DNA of 64,000 nucleotides, taken from assembly GCF_040412425.1 (NCBI RefSeq), contig NC_089749.1:36799570-36863569 (forward strand). The letters run 5' to 3'. Below are positions 11,201-24,104 of this stretch, one piece after another (position 1 is the first letter of the stretch; every line of letters begins with the position of its first letter). The position numbers and the translations under genes are program-made. A model generated the notes under the pieces. It worked only from the letters and a program-made list of their open reading frames with translations. It made no database searches and had not been told where the DNA came from. This stretch comes from Macrobrachium rosenbergii. Lineage: Eukaryota; Arthropoda; Malacostraca; Decapoda; Palaemonidae.

Positions 11201-14022
11201 AGGATTTGCCACTTCACCTGATTGCAGAGATATGGAGAGAGAGAGTCACTGGAGAATCTGACAGTGGAGATCTTACATAAGGAATTGAGTAACCCTCCCT
11301 TAACACCCCCACAACCAAGGGATCCATGCCAAGATCTTTCCATACTTCCCAAAATTGGGAAAGCCTTCCTCCTACTGGCAACTGAGGACCGGAAACTTCA
11401 TTCCCATGACTCAACAGGTCCCTTAAATGATTTACCAGACCCTCTGGAGGATCCTCGAAAGGTGTCCTTAGATCTATAAGGTCTAGGAACTGAATTCTGT
11501 CTGAAACGAGAAACTCCTGTTGAAGTACAGGGCCTACGGCGAGGAGAAGAAAGCTTGGGCATCTGAGCCGTAACTATCAAGGACTGTGTTTCCGTCTTCT
11601 CTACTTCCTGTGCGATGGATGATAAAGCTTCAGAACTCAAGATTTTATCCAACTGAGGTTGAAAAAGGACAGCAGCTTTCTGTGAACCTGTCACAGACTT
11701 GGGGCAAGACAAGACCACAACTGTTTCCATTTTTTAAGAATCAAATTGGTGTAAAAGTGGGCACTCTCGCCCGCCGCATCCATCACTGCTCCATCTAAAC
11801 AGCCAATAAAATCCAAAACTTCCTTGCCTGCAGCAGAGTTCTAAGTGACCAAGGAAGAAAGCTGACAGACACAACCATCAATCACTCCCATAAACATATC
11901 CATGAATGCGAGGATCTCCAAGGTTCTAAACAGCTTTGATAAGCGAATTCAATTACGCTTGAGAAAACATTACCTTCCCTTTATTGACCATTCTCTTTTT
12001 CAACAGGTCTAAGAGAGAGAAGAAAGCCGAATCCTTCCCTGAAGCTACCTTAAGACTAGGAAGAAGGCCAGTAGAGTAAGAATTAGCTCTCCATTTACCC
12101 ATATACATCAGCAGAAAAGGGGAAGCGTTTTTGGATGAGGTTTTCTGGTCCAAGATATGACCAACAGCCTTACCCCTACCTAAAACAGCCTTGGTGAACT
12201 GAGGTACAAAAGAAGGAAAAAAAGGATGGCCAAATTTTCCTTCCTGCATGAAAAATGTCACGCTTATTCACTTCTGCAAATTAATTTAGGAATTTCTCCT
12301 TACATAAAACCAATAATTTCATAAAAGCAGCAGCTGTGTCCGTCTCTTCATTAGGTTCCGCATCAAAGCCCATTACATTAACCATAGAAGACCCGGCAAG
12401 CTGTACCTCCGACAGTGAGGAAGAAGGTGGTGGCTTGACCACTGAGTCTGGGCCGACAATATCTTTCGCAACCGAGGCCACGACCTCCACTAGCAAAGGT
12501 GGGAAAGTAGCAGTAGGTTGATTCAAAGCTAACTCTCCAAAAACTTCTCTCCTAGGTAGCAAGTCCTCGTTACCTGCCGCCAATGAAACAGCTTTCTCTG
12601 ACTCGAAAGGCATAGGTCTTGGTTGTGAAACACTTCCGGTTCAATGAACGAATCTAAGTTCTGAAGAGGAAGCAACTCGTGACATCGAGCCAATTCCTGC
12701 GCTACACATGAAAACGGCAATCACTTGATTACGGGCCACAACTTTTGTAATTGGAGGAGGAGGTAAAACACGAGCCTGCTTAGCCGGAGGATCTCTAAGC
12801 GGAGAAGTTCCTCATTGGATAGGTGGATATCATTCTCAGCTAGCACTCTGCTGGTCCTGCGTTCGATTCTCCGACTGGCCAATGAAGAATTAGAAGAATT
12901 TATTTCTGGTGATAGAAATTCACTTCTCGTTATAATGTGGTTCAGATTCCACAATAAGTTGTAGGTCCCATTGCTAGGTAACCAATTGGTTCTCAGCCAC
13001 GTAAAATAAATCTAATCCTTCGGGCCAGCCCTAGGAAAGCTGTTAATCAGCTCAGTGGTCTGGTTAAACTAAGGTATACTTTTTCTAAGCAGAGAAGAAG
13101 GATCCATAAGTGAAAACTGAGAAACATCACTGCCAGTCCAAGTCTCAGAACCTGAAGCACAACCAAAGTCTCTCTGAGAGACCGTGCAAGACGTCACTGG
13201 AACGTGACGCAAGGGAGATCGAGAGCAAAGATTAATAGAACGAGAATGATTAGTGCTAGGCACTGGGCACACAGGCAAAAGCCGTAAAGCCGAACGATGT
13301 GCAGGTACTGGCCACATAGGTGAAGGATGTGCTGTTGAATGCTATATAGCCGAAAGTAGTGCAGACACTATCGGTATGGGCGATAGTCACATAGGAGATG
13401 CATGAGCAGGCAAAATCCACATGGGAAGCACATGCAGGAGACAGACATCTAGAAGAACAAGAGTGAAGTCTGACCCCTGCACTGCTGTCAGGCCGACCAG
13501 AGGAAGGGGACAATGGGAACAGATCCACACCGTTCCCTGACATATCCCAGTTCCCTGTTGCTCCAGGTGGTGAGGGAGCAAGACAGGATATGCCAAAGAC
13601 ATGACTATCCAGGAGTGGGGGCACAGATCCCTCCTCTAACACAGGGGAATTACCCAAAACCAACCGAGACCCCAGGGAGGGCAAAACTGATAAAATATTC
13701 AGCGAAACTTTGGCTAACTGATTTATCAAGCCCTTTAAACCCTTAATATCCGACTCAATTCGATCAAATCTTGCGTCCTGAATTGATTGGGAAGCTCTAG
13801 TAGGAGTAACAGAACAAAGAGAAGAGGAGGTCCTAACCAAGTTACTAGTGGGGGAAGGGGACAAACCATGCACTCCCTTAGCATTAGCCTTAGGCGACTT
13901 AACCTCCTGCTTTTTTAGCTGCCTTTTCAGACAATCAGCCTCTGTTCATTTATGATGTTTTACCAATTTTACCATAAATTCATTTGACCAACATTCACAA
14001 ACTTGACAACGATCATTCACAT
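11200..14022 (-). pseudogene. DIRS-like element B: ORF1 (Gag-like) region
   Basis: Minus-strand frames upstream of the RT carry LPVGGRLSQFWEVWKDLG at 11214-11414, the same junction motif as in copy A. They also carry a long Ser/Pro-rich region. Near 13256-13873 there is a degenerate run of short Cys/Thr/Ser repeats. A C-x2-C motif (RCQVCECW) lies near 13990-14015, close to the presumed 5' end. A SINE (12805-13083) interrupts the region, and MITE copy C abuts its 5' side at 14025. Frameshifts and stops are frequent. Confidence 0.6.
12805..13083 (+). mobile_element. tRNA-derived SINE (copy inside DIRS-B ORF1)
   Basis: Plus-strand SINE of about 280 bp. The head reads AGCTAGCACTCTGCTGG and then the pol III B box GTTCGATTC (12861-12869). 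The body includes AGAATTTATTTCTGGTGATA, TATAATGTGGTTCAGATTCC, TAGGTAACCAATTGGTTCTC and the tail GTTAAACTAAGGTATACTT. It closely matches the copy at 15751-16030. It splits the DIRS-B ORF1, so it is the younger insertion. Confidence 0.8.
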
Positions 14023-14024
14023 TA

Positions 14025-14666
14025 CAGTCAACCCCTGCTATTCGCGGCTTCTTCTGTGGAACTTATCCCCAAAATTATCGGCAAAAAATTCAGCAATTTG
14101 TAGACTTTTTGTTGAAAAATATTCACTAATTGGTGTATTTTGATATTTTCATGACTAAATATATTTTTTATGATAAAAACATGATTTACTAATTTTCAGA
14201 AATTAATATTAAAGTAAACACAGCATATCATACACTCTACTTTACTGAACTTGTGAATTCTAGTGTTTCCCCTGTTCTGTAAAAAGAAAATGGGACAACC
14301 TCAATACTCTGAGACAAAATGGCTCTGACTGAATGTAGGGGGGACTTGAGTTTAGCTTTCACACTTAGCTGTAAGCCATATATTTTTAAGGGTGACAATG
14401 TAAGATGACTCTGAAATGATACTAAAGTGTTTAGGATGACAGCTTAAGGTATATTTGGTGTAAGGTGATAGTTTAAGGTATACACTTGGTGTCTGAACCA
14501 TTAAATAGGCAGTTATAAATGTTTTTACAGGTGGTCTTTGGTGTCTGACCTGTTTAAATATGCAGTTATAAGCATTTTTTGGGGGCGTCCAGTAGGCTAT
14601 TTGCGGATTTTAGCTATTCACGGGGAGTTGTGGTACCTGTCCCCCGTGAATACCGGGGGTTTACTG
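14025..14666. mobile_element. pogo-type MITE, copy C (642 bp)
   Basis: Inverted ends CAGTCAACCCCTGCTATTCG and its near-complement ending GGGGGTTTACTG, with TA flanks at 14023-14024 and 14667-14668. It is longer than copy A because of extra central sequence (about 14220-14500). No transposase is seen. Confidence 0.75.
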
Positions 14667-14936
14667 TACACTCTTTTCCTTGACATTTCACAGATCATGA
14701 GGATCACTAGAACTAGAATAAAGCCTAGTACGGCAACCTCTTACCTTACAGGTCCTTATTCTATCATTACCATTCATATCCAAGAGAAAGTTCAAGTAAA
14801 TTTACATACCAATTCGTCAACAGAAAACTGAGCACCAATAACTCTCTAACAATCTTCTACTGAACTGGCCGACAGAAGTCGACTGACCGGCTACAGTTTG
14901 TACCTATCCTTCCCCTGGTTGGGGGTGGGGGAAGTG

Positions 14937-15218
14937 CAGGCAGTTAACGGTGTTTCAGTGTTACAGCGCTTGGCTAGCAACGTTGTTAGCCAGATAATTG
15001 GTATCTCCATTTAGCGGCACCGTTTAAGTGGGGATTTCAGCAGCGATCTCCGGTTAACAGTGCCTTTAAGTGGGGATTTCGGTGCCGATCTCCAGTTAAC
15101 GGTGCCTTGTTAAGCATGGTTTTAGGCGCTATTATTGTCAATTTTCGGTTAGCGCCAATTTTCAGTTGGAGGCCCTCGGCCAGGGATGGAACCCCCGCCG
15201 TTAACCAGGGACTGCCTG
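14937..15218. mobile_element. CAGGCAGT-ended MITE (older copy)
   Basis: Ends CAGGCAGTTAACGG and CCAGGGACTGCCTG are inverted. The interior has several related copies of GGGGATTTCxGxxGCGATCTC. It shares its ends with the TA-flanked family at 23283-23558. Confidence 0.6.
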
Positions 15219-15220
15219 TG

Positions 15221-15500
15221 AAGGCAGTTCCTGGTTAATGGCGGGCTCGGTTAACGGCAATCCAGTTTTATGGCGCTTGTCTAGCACCGAAAATCACCGA
15301 TTTCCGCTTATTGGAGCCGATAATTGGGTATTGGCACCAATACATACCCAACAGAGGTGCCGATATCCGAAAATCGGCGTTTTTCGGCGTCGATAAGCCC
15401 CGAAAATTGCCGAAAAAGCTCCGAAAATCGGTTAGCAGCAATTTTCGGTTGTCATCACACCCTCAGAAACGGAACCTCGCCGATAACCGGGGACTGCCTG
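15221..15500. mobile_element. CAGGCAGT-ended MITE
   Basis: Matches the element at 23283-23558 across its length: GCGCTTGTCTAGC, ATACCCAACAGAGGTGCCG, TTTTCGGTTGTCATCACACC, CAGAAACGGAACC and the end ACCGGGGACTGCCTG, followed by TA. The left end is degraded. It lies head-to-tail with the copy at 14937. Confidence 0.75.
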
Positions 15501-15750
15501 TAGATGGATAGAAACAGATATGCATAGAAAACCAAGTGTTTTCATTTTTTTTTTTAACTTGTCTACCTACTGCTGGGGTGGAAGTAAAAGCTATATAATT
15601 GAGAGGTAAGATTTACTTAAAAAATTTAGCCTGAAGCAACTACTTAGGACCATTATGATTTATACGAAGTTGTTGCTCTCTAAAGGCCCTCATCCAACGA
15701 CAAGAGGTTAGGATCCCTGAAGAACAGATTAGGAGGAAGGGCTATAACCA

Positions 15751-16030
15751 AGTTCTTCTTTGAGCAAGTGGGTTCCGTTCTCAGCTAGCACTCTGCTGGC
15801 CGCGAATTCGAATCTCCAACCGGCCAATGAAGAATAAGAAGAATTTATTTCTGGTGATAGAAATTCATTTCTAACTATAATGTGGTTCGGATTCCACAAT
15901 AAACTTTAGGTCCTGTTGCTAGGTAACCAACTGGTTCTTAGCTACGTAAAATAAATCTAATCCTTCGGGCCAGCCCTAGAAGAGCTGTTAATCAGCTCAG
16001 TGGTGTGGTTAAACTAAGGTGTACTTAACT
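15751..16030 (+). mobile_element. tRNA-derived SINE
   Basis: Second near-full copy of the family at 12805-13083, with a B box ATTCGAATC at 15806-15814 and the same body and tail (GTTAAACTAAGGTGTACTTA). Confidence 0.8.
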
Positions 16031-17290
<1,260 letters not shown>

Positions 17291-17529
17291 TCAACAAAAA
17301 TCAAGTAATAACTACTCAACCTTCAAATTAAATCATAACACTGGTTGACACAATAATGAATGAAGATTCTGAAGTGATACCCACTTACTTTACCTATTAC
17401 TAAATGTCATCAAGATGCTGAAGTAGGTAGTACCAATTCCGCTATACACTATTCACATAACTACTATTATGAAAATTTTCATGATAAAATAGCAAATTTT
17501 AAAAGTAATTTGCATTTTTTCTGATATAC

Positions 17530-17780
17530 ATACCTGAAGTTCTTTATATTAACGCCAAGCTTGCAAGCTAGAATGGCCATTAAATACTTACTGTACTGAC
17601 AAGGTCGTTAACAATCCACAGGCAGGGGGAAGCCCCACCCATCTGTCAGTCTACATTCCACTTTGCCTTTCGGTCCAGGCGCCAGATGAGAGGGGTAGCT
17701 GAGGTGGGCCTCTATGTTACAAACTTCAGGTTTGTATGTTAGGAAAAATAGTGATTTTTGTGATAAAATCAATTTTTTAG
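17530..17780. repeat. dispersed repeat, inverted copy at 27190-27340
   Basis: The segment ATACCTGAAGTTCTTTATAT, CTTGCAAGCTAGAATGGCCAT and GACAAGGTCGTTAAC, then CAGGCAGGGGGAAGC, recurs in inverse orientation at about 27190-27340. A short inverted echo (ACTTCAGGTTTGTATGTTAG) closes the element at 17720. It looks like a non-autonomous element family. Confidence 0.5.
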
Positions 17781-17929
17781 GTACTTGCCAAATCGTTAAC
17801 AAGTAAAATGCTCCCAATAGTTACTCCCCCACCCTTTAGGGGGAGGGGTTAAGACAGTGAATGTTTAGGTTCATCAGCTGCCTCTTAATCTATTAAGAGG
17901 GGAGGAGGGAGGGATCTCAATGATGGAGG

Positions 17930-18250
17930 GTAAGTACCTAAAATGACATTTTTATAAAAAACAAAGTTTTATTTATATTTACCAAGTAATTACATAGCTA
18001 TAGTTTCCAAGTAGTGCGACAACCTAAATTAAAAATTCGCGGCAACGCTTTGATTGTTTAGTGCAGGTGACCAGTACCACCCACTAACGGCAATACCAGG
18101 AACGACTTAGCAGATAACCTCATTTTGTTTATGCTTATGTCCATCAGGGGGGAGGAGGGAGGGTTCCAATCATGTAATTATTTGGAAAGTTTATATAAAA
18201 CTTTATTATAAAAATGTCATTTTTATATAAGTAACTTACCAAGTAATTAC
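17930..18250. mobile_element. possible solo DIRS-type terminus
   Basis: The motif TTTACCAAGTAATTACATAG, a downstream AAATTCGCGGCAACGCT, and a second copy of the TGACATTTTTATA...ACCAAGTAATTAC segment at 18218-18250 bracket this stretch. From memory, similar sequences flank DIRS-like elements in decapod genomes. No coding part is attached, so this is a weak call. Confidence 0.3.
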
Positions 18251-18261
18251 AAAGCTGAGTC

Positions 18262-18361
18262 CCACACTGACAGAAGGTGGGATACACGGACATATTTTAT
18301 TCTAAAACATTCCACACTGACACGAGGTGGGATACATGGACATATTTTATTCTAAAACATT
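18262..18361 (+). repeat. 50-bp tandem duplication
   Basis: Two copies of a 50-bp unit beginning CCACACTGACA, containing GGTGGGATACA and ending TTCTAAAACATT, differing at a few sites. Confidence 0.85.
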
Positions 18362-20530
18362 AAGTCATGTAATGAATTAGAAATAGAAAAGTTGCTAGCA
18401 TTGAATACAATGCTTGTCAGCCCTTGCTAGTTAAGAAAGCCTGAGGCAGAAACTGCCTCTGGTTGGTGCTCAACTTGACCTGCAGTGGCGCAGAAGTAAA
18501 TCCGAGGGTCGCCTCTACTTCAGTGGGAGCTTTGCAGCCGAGCTGCAGAGTACTCCGAGGGCTGCCAAAGCATTAAAAATAAAAACAAGCACCCTTGCCC
18601 TGGGTACAGTACCGCAATAAAAACAACCATATGACACTGTCACCTACACTGAAATAAAAACCACAACCCATCCACTGAGAGTGGTGGGTGCTCCAGGTAC
18701 CTTGTACCCCCTCAGCTCCCTAAAACTTGGCACCTTACTACAAGGTGAATAGATAGTAAGAGAAAATCCTATGCTTCCTTCCACGATACCATGCCAGTTA
18801 CTAATAAACACAAGGTACTGCCAAATTTTAACACAGCTTCACTTCACGAAAACAGTGAGAAGCAAAGATCGATTACACTTCCAGAAGGACAACGGACGTA
18901 AGGGACAAGTACTGCCTGAAAGCTAATGAGGTAGAAACCGTTCTGACATCTTTAGCTTTCACTTAATGAGGAAAATGCTCTCCTAAATCTGAGTGTTTAT
19001 GAAAATAAAGTTCATTAGGATACAGGACAAGACAATCTAATTAGAGGACGAGACGAGCTCTTGTCATAACACCCTAAGGGTATGGATGGTCTTGAACTTC
19101 TGGTCCCTTTCAGGTAATACCTGAACATTCCAGCTGGACAGAGAGCATTTACAACAAGGAAGTTTGGTATGGAATTGGGGGGGGAAACTGTCAAGAGTTT
19201 GATGATTCCACAGTGAACTTTCTACACCCTTCTGGGTCATTTGGAGCAAGTGCATATTATTATCCATCAAACAAAGATTCATGTGCTGTGCCAGGGCATC
19301 ATATATTAACTGTAATGAGTTGTCCTAGCCTAAGAGGAGGCAGCAGAATTCAATACATTTTTCCAAAAAAAGAAGTTAATAAACGCATTGCAAATGCAAA
19401 ACTTGTGTTGGCTAGCACATGAATCCATAAAGTAGGTGTTGTTCTTTGTTATAACTTATTTCCAGTGCAGATTAGCAGTAATATAAGTTTTATTTCTTAT
19501 ATTCTTGGTGTTTGCCAAGCTCAGATTTATATCTAAGGACTAACATATTACAATTCCTGGAATATATAAGCAATTTGTAAATTTGGTGTTTACTTAAGTG
19601 ACATGAAAAGTACCGTACCAACAATGATTTCACTTGTAACTTAGTTACACAAAAAGTACAAACATTACCAAACATTTTTATGATTGTTCCTCATAGCTAA
19701 GAACCCTGTCTGTTTTTATATCTATATATAAAAAAACCTATACTGTATGTCAAAATATGAGCTTAAGTGTGGAAAAATAGGTAGAACTGAATATGGTGTT
19801 CACTTATAGGTTAGTTTCATGAAAAATACTTACATACACAAACTTTTTTTTTGCTGATTCTAATAGCTAATGCCCTTTCCTTCACTTTGTACATCTATAA
19901 AAAAAATTTCTCATTTGATACCCCGGAGATAAAATTGTGACCTCAAATTTTGTTTTTTGTATAACCTTTTTATTTTTCAACCTAAAGTTTTCAAACCTGT
20001 ATACTTGAATTCCTTGGCTCTTTCTGATTCTAAATACATATGCAATTCTGATCATTATTAACGAAGTTATGGGTCGGTGAAAATATGTGACCTCACACGT
20101 GACCTCAAATTTCCCGAGGTCATATCTTTTGAACCGTTTGTCGGATTGGTCTAAAAATTTCAGAAATTGATACAAGGCCTATGATTTCCCTATACACCAA
20201 ATTTTATCAAGATGAGAGATGAGGGTGTTAATTTAAAAAAATTTTGGTTAACACAGAATGCCCCTATACGAAGTGTTTTTAAGTCAAAATATAACTTAAA
20301 TACATCCTGTTGTGAAGTTTAGCTATTTTTTTCATTGATAGATGACATTGGCAGCTGGCTGTTTGGGGGCATGTTTGTTTCGTGTAAAAAAAAAAGCAAA
20401 ATTCCTTTCATCATTTTCTCTTGATTTCATCATAATACGAGCTTTACTTATTTATCTTTTATCAGCGTGAAAACAGCAGTAATATGTGTTCTTTCATGCC
20501 CAGTAGTTTTGATTAAAATACTTTCTCTCC
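18362..20530. other. intron 1 sequence, unassigned
   Basis: No coding exon recognised. The stretch 19880-20230, with repeated GTGACCTCA motifs, may be an old repeat, but no ends are visible. Confidence 0.3.
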
Positions 20531-20534
20531 AATT

Positions 20535-21114
20535 TTATTTACGTCGAGTTTCATCCCAGTTGCCAATGCATAATTTATAGTCATTAGCAGCTTGAACATT
20601 AGTTTTCTCAGCTTCAGCTACAACTTGCAGCTTAAGTTTAGCAGTACATTTCCTTGCCGATCTTTTCTCCAAAGCGAATAAGGGTGACATGTAAAAATAT
20701 ATCAGTCCTACTGTACCTAACGTCAATTGTAACATAACTACGGTAATTGTTTATTACCGTACGATGGTTGAAATACAAGCAAAACAGTTGTTATCCAATT
20801 TGGTTATTAGCAAAACAACAGTTTCTCGTTCAATTGTTTGTGGCTGTATGCATTTACGCAAAAGTACGACGTTACTAACAATACTTTCATCATTCTCTTT
20901 TAGTTTTTTAACTAGAAGATGGAATAAAGAGAAGGAGGAAAAGAAGTTGGTCTGTTGTAATTTGGTCTCTCTCGCTGCCTGATTGTGCGCTGCTGCCTGC
21001 GCCCGCACAAAATTGAAAAATATTTTATAAATATTGTCGTATCAGTATTAATTGCTAACCCCATCGCAAAATCAAATTATCGTAAGGCGAATTATCGTAA
21101 CTCGAGCACTACCT
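20535..21114 (-). mobile_element. pogo/Tigger-like transposon, 5' fragment with HTH coding remnant
   Basis: On the minus strand the fragment starts at 21114 next to TA with CAGGTAGTGCTCGAGTTACG, a pogo/Tigger-like end. At 20535-20735 it encodes KLKLQVVAEAEKTNVQAA followed by NDYKLCIGNWDETRRK. This resembles the CENP-B/Brinker-type helix-turn-helix at the N-terminus of pogo-family transposases. The catalytic DDE part and the other end are missing. The copy is therefore dead. Confidence 0.5.
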
Positions 21115-21629
21115 GTACGCAAGAGGAAGCTACTGCACTTCTTCCCTCCTACCCCAGGACATACACACTGGGAAAAGGAGCTCTTACGGGGCTTATCAAC
21201 ATTCATTATCAACTAAAAAACAAGAAAAATCTCAACAGCAGTCAGGGCTGAGAGCGAGAAACACGTCTGCAGCGCATGATGGCTGAAAGCAAATTGGAAT
21301 GTTTACATCCAGGCAGGTGGTACTCCTGCATCCCAGATGGTAGTTAACTGCCTAACCACCTTGTTCGAAAGTTCAACAGCCATTTCCAGCTCCGCTGAAA
21401 GTCATTCCTAATGCAAAGGACTGACGGTTTATATATTATGTTGGAACAACTTGGACTTTGGGATATCTCTTTTTATGAGTGTCCAACAGCATATTCTTCT
21501 CTACTGGTTTGTTATCATTTCCAGGAAGTACAATGGTACCCCTAAATGCTGTTCATAGTATTGTATTTTTTTTATTTTTACATTTATATTATCAATATAC
21601 TTTTTATACAGTCTCCGGATTGGCTTTCT

Positions 21630-21734
21630 GTTGTGGCTTCTATAAGCCACGTCTTTTCTTTTATGTTGTGGCTTCTATAAGCCACGTCTTTTCTTTTATG
21701 TTGTGGTTTCTATAAGCCATGTTGTTTCTTTTAT
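21630..21734 (+). repeat. 35-bp minisatellite with internal hairpin, 3 copies
   Basis: Three units of GTTGTGGCTTCTATAAGCCA plus CGTCTTTTCTTTTAT. Each unit carries a small palindrome, GTGGCTT-CTAT-AAGCCAC, degraded in the third copy. Confidence 0.85.
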
Positions 21735-23050
21735 TCGTCTGAATTACATTTCTGTCATTGAATGTCTGTTTAATAAGTAGATTTTGGACTTTAGGGCCGA
21801 AATTTTTTGTTTTGTTTCCAAGGTTAGAAATCTTGACCAACTTCCAAAGGAGTCGAAGTGAGTCAAGGCTGGGTCATGACAATATCTACTTCTTTTGGAT
21901 TTGTTATACAGTATTAAGGTTTTAATACCACCCTGCCTTCAATGTACTGAGTTCTCCTGTAAACAGCCCATTGCCATGACAGAAGTCATGGGGGGGTTTA
22001 AATAAGTCGCCATACAACGAATAATATAAATTTTGTCCAGGATGAGGTTACCCACAGTGGTAACTGCACTGGGATTCTCACCTGGATATACACCACACCT
22101 TCAGTGCCATAATGGTCATTAATCCCCTCCTTCAAAGTTACAAGAGCAGGGACTGCTGTAATTCAATGCATGTACAGATTATCAGCAAAAGAGGAAGGGA
22201 AGGGGAAAACATATAGGAGGAGGAGTCAAAGAGTTATAGGTCCCAATGTTCCGCTGAAACTACAGCAGAGAGAGTAGGCATAAAACACCATACACTCCAT
22301 GCAGTGGATCCCTAAGCCCCCACCTCATAAACAGGTTGGGATCAGGCTAAAAATGCAATAAGTTTGCCATGACAAACCAATAACCAAATACATCCAGTAT
22401 ACCTCTCACGAAAGAGTGTAAGTTGACACCAACATAGGTTCTTTCTTAGACCTTGGGGTAAGGTGATTGAAAGTCCCGAATAAAGACCTTCCTGTCAGAG
22501 AGTAAAGCTGAGGTATTTCCGAGACGACCAAAATGTGTGTATTCAAAAATACCCATCCTTTCATTTCCTCGAAAACTTGAGAAACTCTCCCTCGGCTTCT
22601 AGCACCAATCTTCAGCATCGCACACCCTCTACTAAGGGTGAGGTCCCATTGCGAGCTGCAAATAAGGCTATGAAAAGGAATGGAAAAAGTTAAGAGTTGT
22701 CAGGGACTCAAAAGAGACGGGCACTCTCTTACCAACACGGCAGTTACAGGTAAAGAATATCCCCATTGCATTCCCCCTTCTCTTCTTCCACTTACTACCT
22801 TTCCGAAAATGAAAGAGCAATTAAAGGTGAGACAAGACTCCAAAAAACAGTGGTAGTCTAGGAAACTTCACAGAAAAAACAAAGTTGAACCTTAACTGTC
22901 CCAAAAAAGAGAAGGCCAACTGAACATGGAAGTTCACCCACATTTCCTTATAGGCCCAGGAGCCTAAAGACATTGCCTGGCAAGGATGGGTTCTGTTAGT
23001 CAACTGCACCAACTTCCTGCAGCCTCTGCTTCATCCCAAAAGGACTGAAG
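21735..23050. other. intron 1 sequence, unassigned
   Basis: Contains short open stretches in many frames but no recognisable domain. It may be an unknown retroelement relic; nothing firm. Confidence 0.25.
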
Positions 23051-23052
23051 TA

Positions 23053-23686
23053 CAGTAAACCACCCATATTCGTGGGGATGCGTACCGTACCCCCCAATAA
23101 TAGCTAAAATCCGTGAATACTTAAAACCCCTCTAAAAACACTTAGAACTGCCTACTTTGAGAGTTTAAACACAAGAAAAACCCTGTAAAAATGCTTATAC
23201 CTGAGCATTTTCATAATTTTATAAAAAAAAAAAAGTGCATTTAGTCATGAAAATTATATGAAAATACAGTAATTAGTGAATACAGGCAGTCCCCTGTTAA
23301 CAGCGATCCGGCTTTACGGGGCTTGTCTAGCGATGAAAATTAGCAATTTTTGGCGCCGAAAATCGCCGATTTCTGCTTATCAGCGCCGATATATACCTAA
23401 CAGAGGCACCGATAACCGAAAATCGGCACTTTTCGGCACCGATAACCCCCAAAAATCGCCAAACAAGCTGCGAAATCGCCAATTTTCAGTTAGCGACGAT
23501 TTTCGGTTATAATCACACCCTCAGAAACGGAACCCCGCCAATAACCGGGGACTGCCTGTATTTCTCAGTGAAATATACTGCATATGGGTGAATTTTCCGT
23601 GAATAATGGGTAGATACGTTCCACAGAGAAATCCGTGAATACGTGAGTCTGCGAATCATGAGAACGCGAATATGGGCGGTTTACTG
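23053..23686 (+). mobile_element. pogo-type MITE, copy D, with a second MITE nested in it
   Basis: Ends CAGTAAACCACCCATATTCG and its near-complement ending GGCGGTTTACTG, with TA at 23051-23052 and 23687-23688. It is collinear with copy A except for a 276-bp insertion at 23283-23558. Confidence 0.85.
23283..23558. mobile_element. CAGGCAGT-ended MITE nested in copy D
   Basis: A 276-bp element with inverted ends CAGGCAGTCCCCTGTTA and AACCGGGGACTGCCTG. It is flanked by TA on both sides (23281-23282, 23559-23560). Copy A reads GAATATTTCTCAG at the equivalent place, so removing the element plus one TA restores the empty site exactly. Confidence 0.92.
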
Positions 23687-23873
23687 TAAACCCATAGCCA
23701 GACCAATCTTCAGTGTCAAAATTTTGTCCAGGGATTTGAGACAACACTGTACCTCGTCCACCCACAAGCAAAAACGGCTCACAGAAAGTTGTCTGCTAAG
23801 CAGAGTAGCTGACAAAGACAACCCCTAGATGAAAGTGTTTGAATATAGCCTCCTCCTTCAGGTCAAGTTTAGT

Positions 23874-24055
23874 ACTTGTGGTATCTGTTTGGCATTGGCA
23901 CTGACCAGGATAGAGAGTTCTCCACTTGTGGTATCTGTTTGGCACTGACCAAGATAGAGAGTTCTCCACTTGTGGTATCTGTTTGGCACTGACCAGGATA
24001 GAAAGTTCTCCACTTGTGGTATCTATTTGGCACTGACCAGGATAGAAAGTTCTCC
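23874..24055 (+). repeat. 44-bp minisatellite, 4 copies
   Basis: Four copies of ACTTGTGGTATCTGTTTGGC, ACTGACCAGGATAGAGAGTT, CTCC. The first has a 6-base internal duplication (TTGGCA), which gives the total of 182 bp. Confidence 0.9.
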
Positions 24056-24104
24056 TTTCGATGTGTCAGGAGCACAAGTAGAAAGTCACTAAAGTGGACC
24101 ACCT

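Noticed and set aside
12861..12869. A functional tRNA gene at the B-box-like GTTCGATTC
   Set aside because: The tRNA-like head lacks a proper acceptor stem and cloverleaf, and the same sequence recurs as part of a 280-bp SINE.
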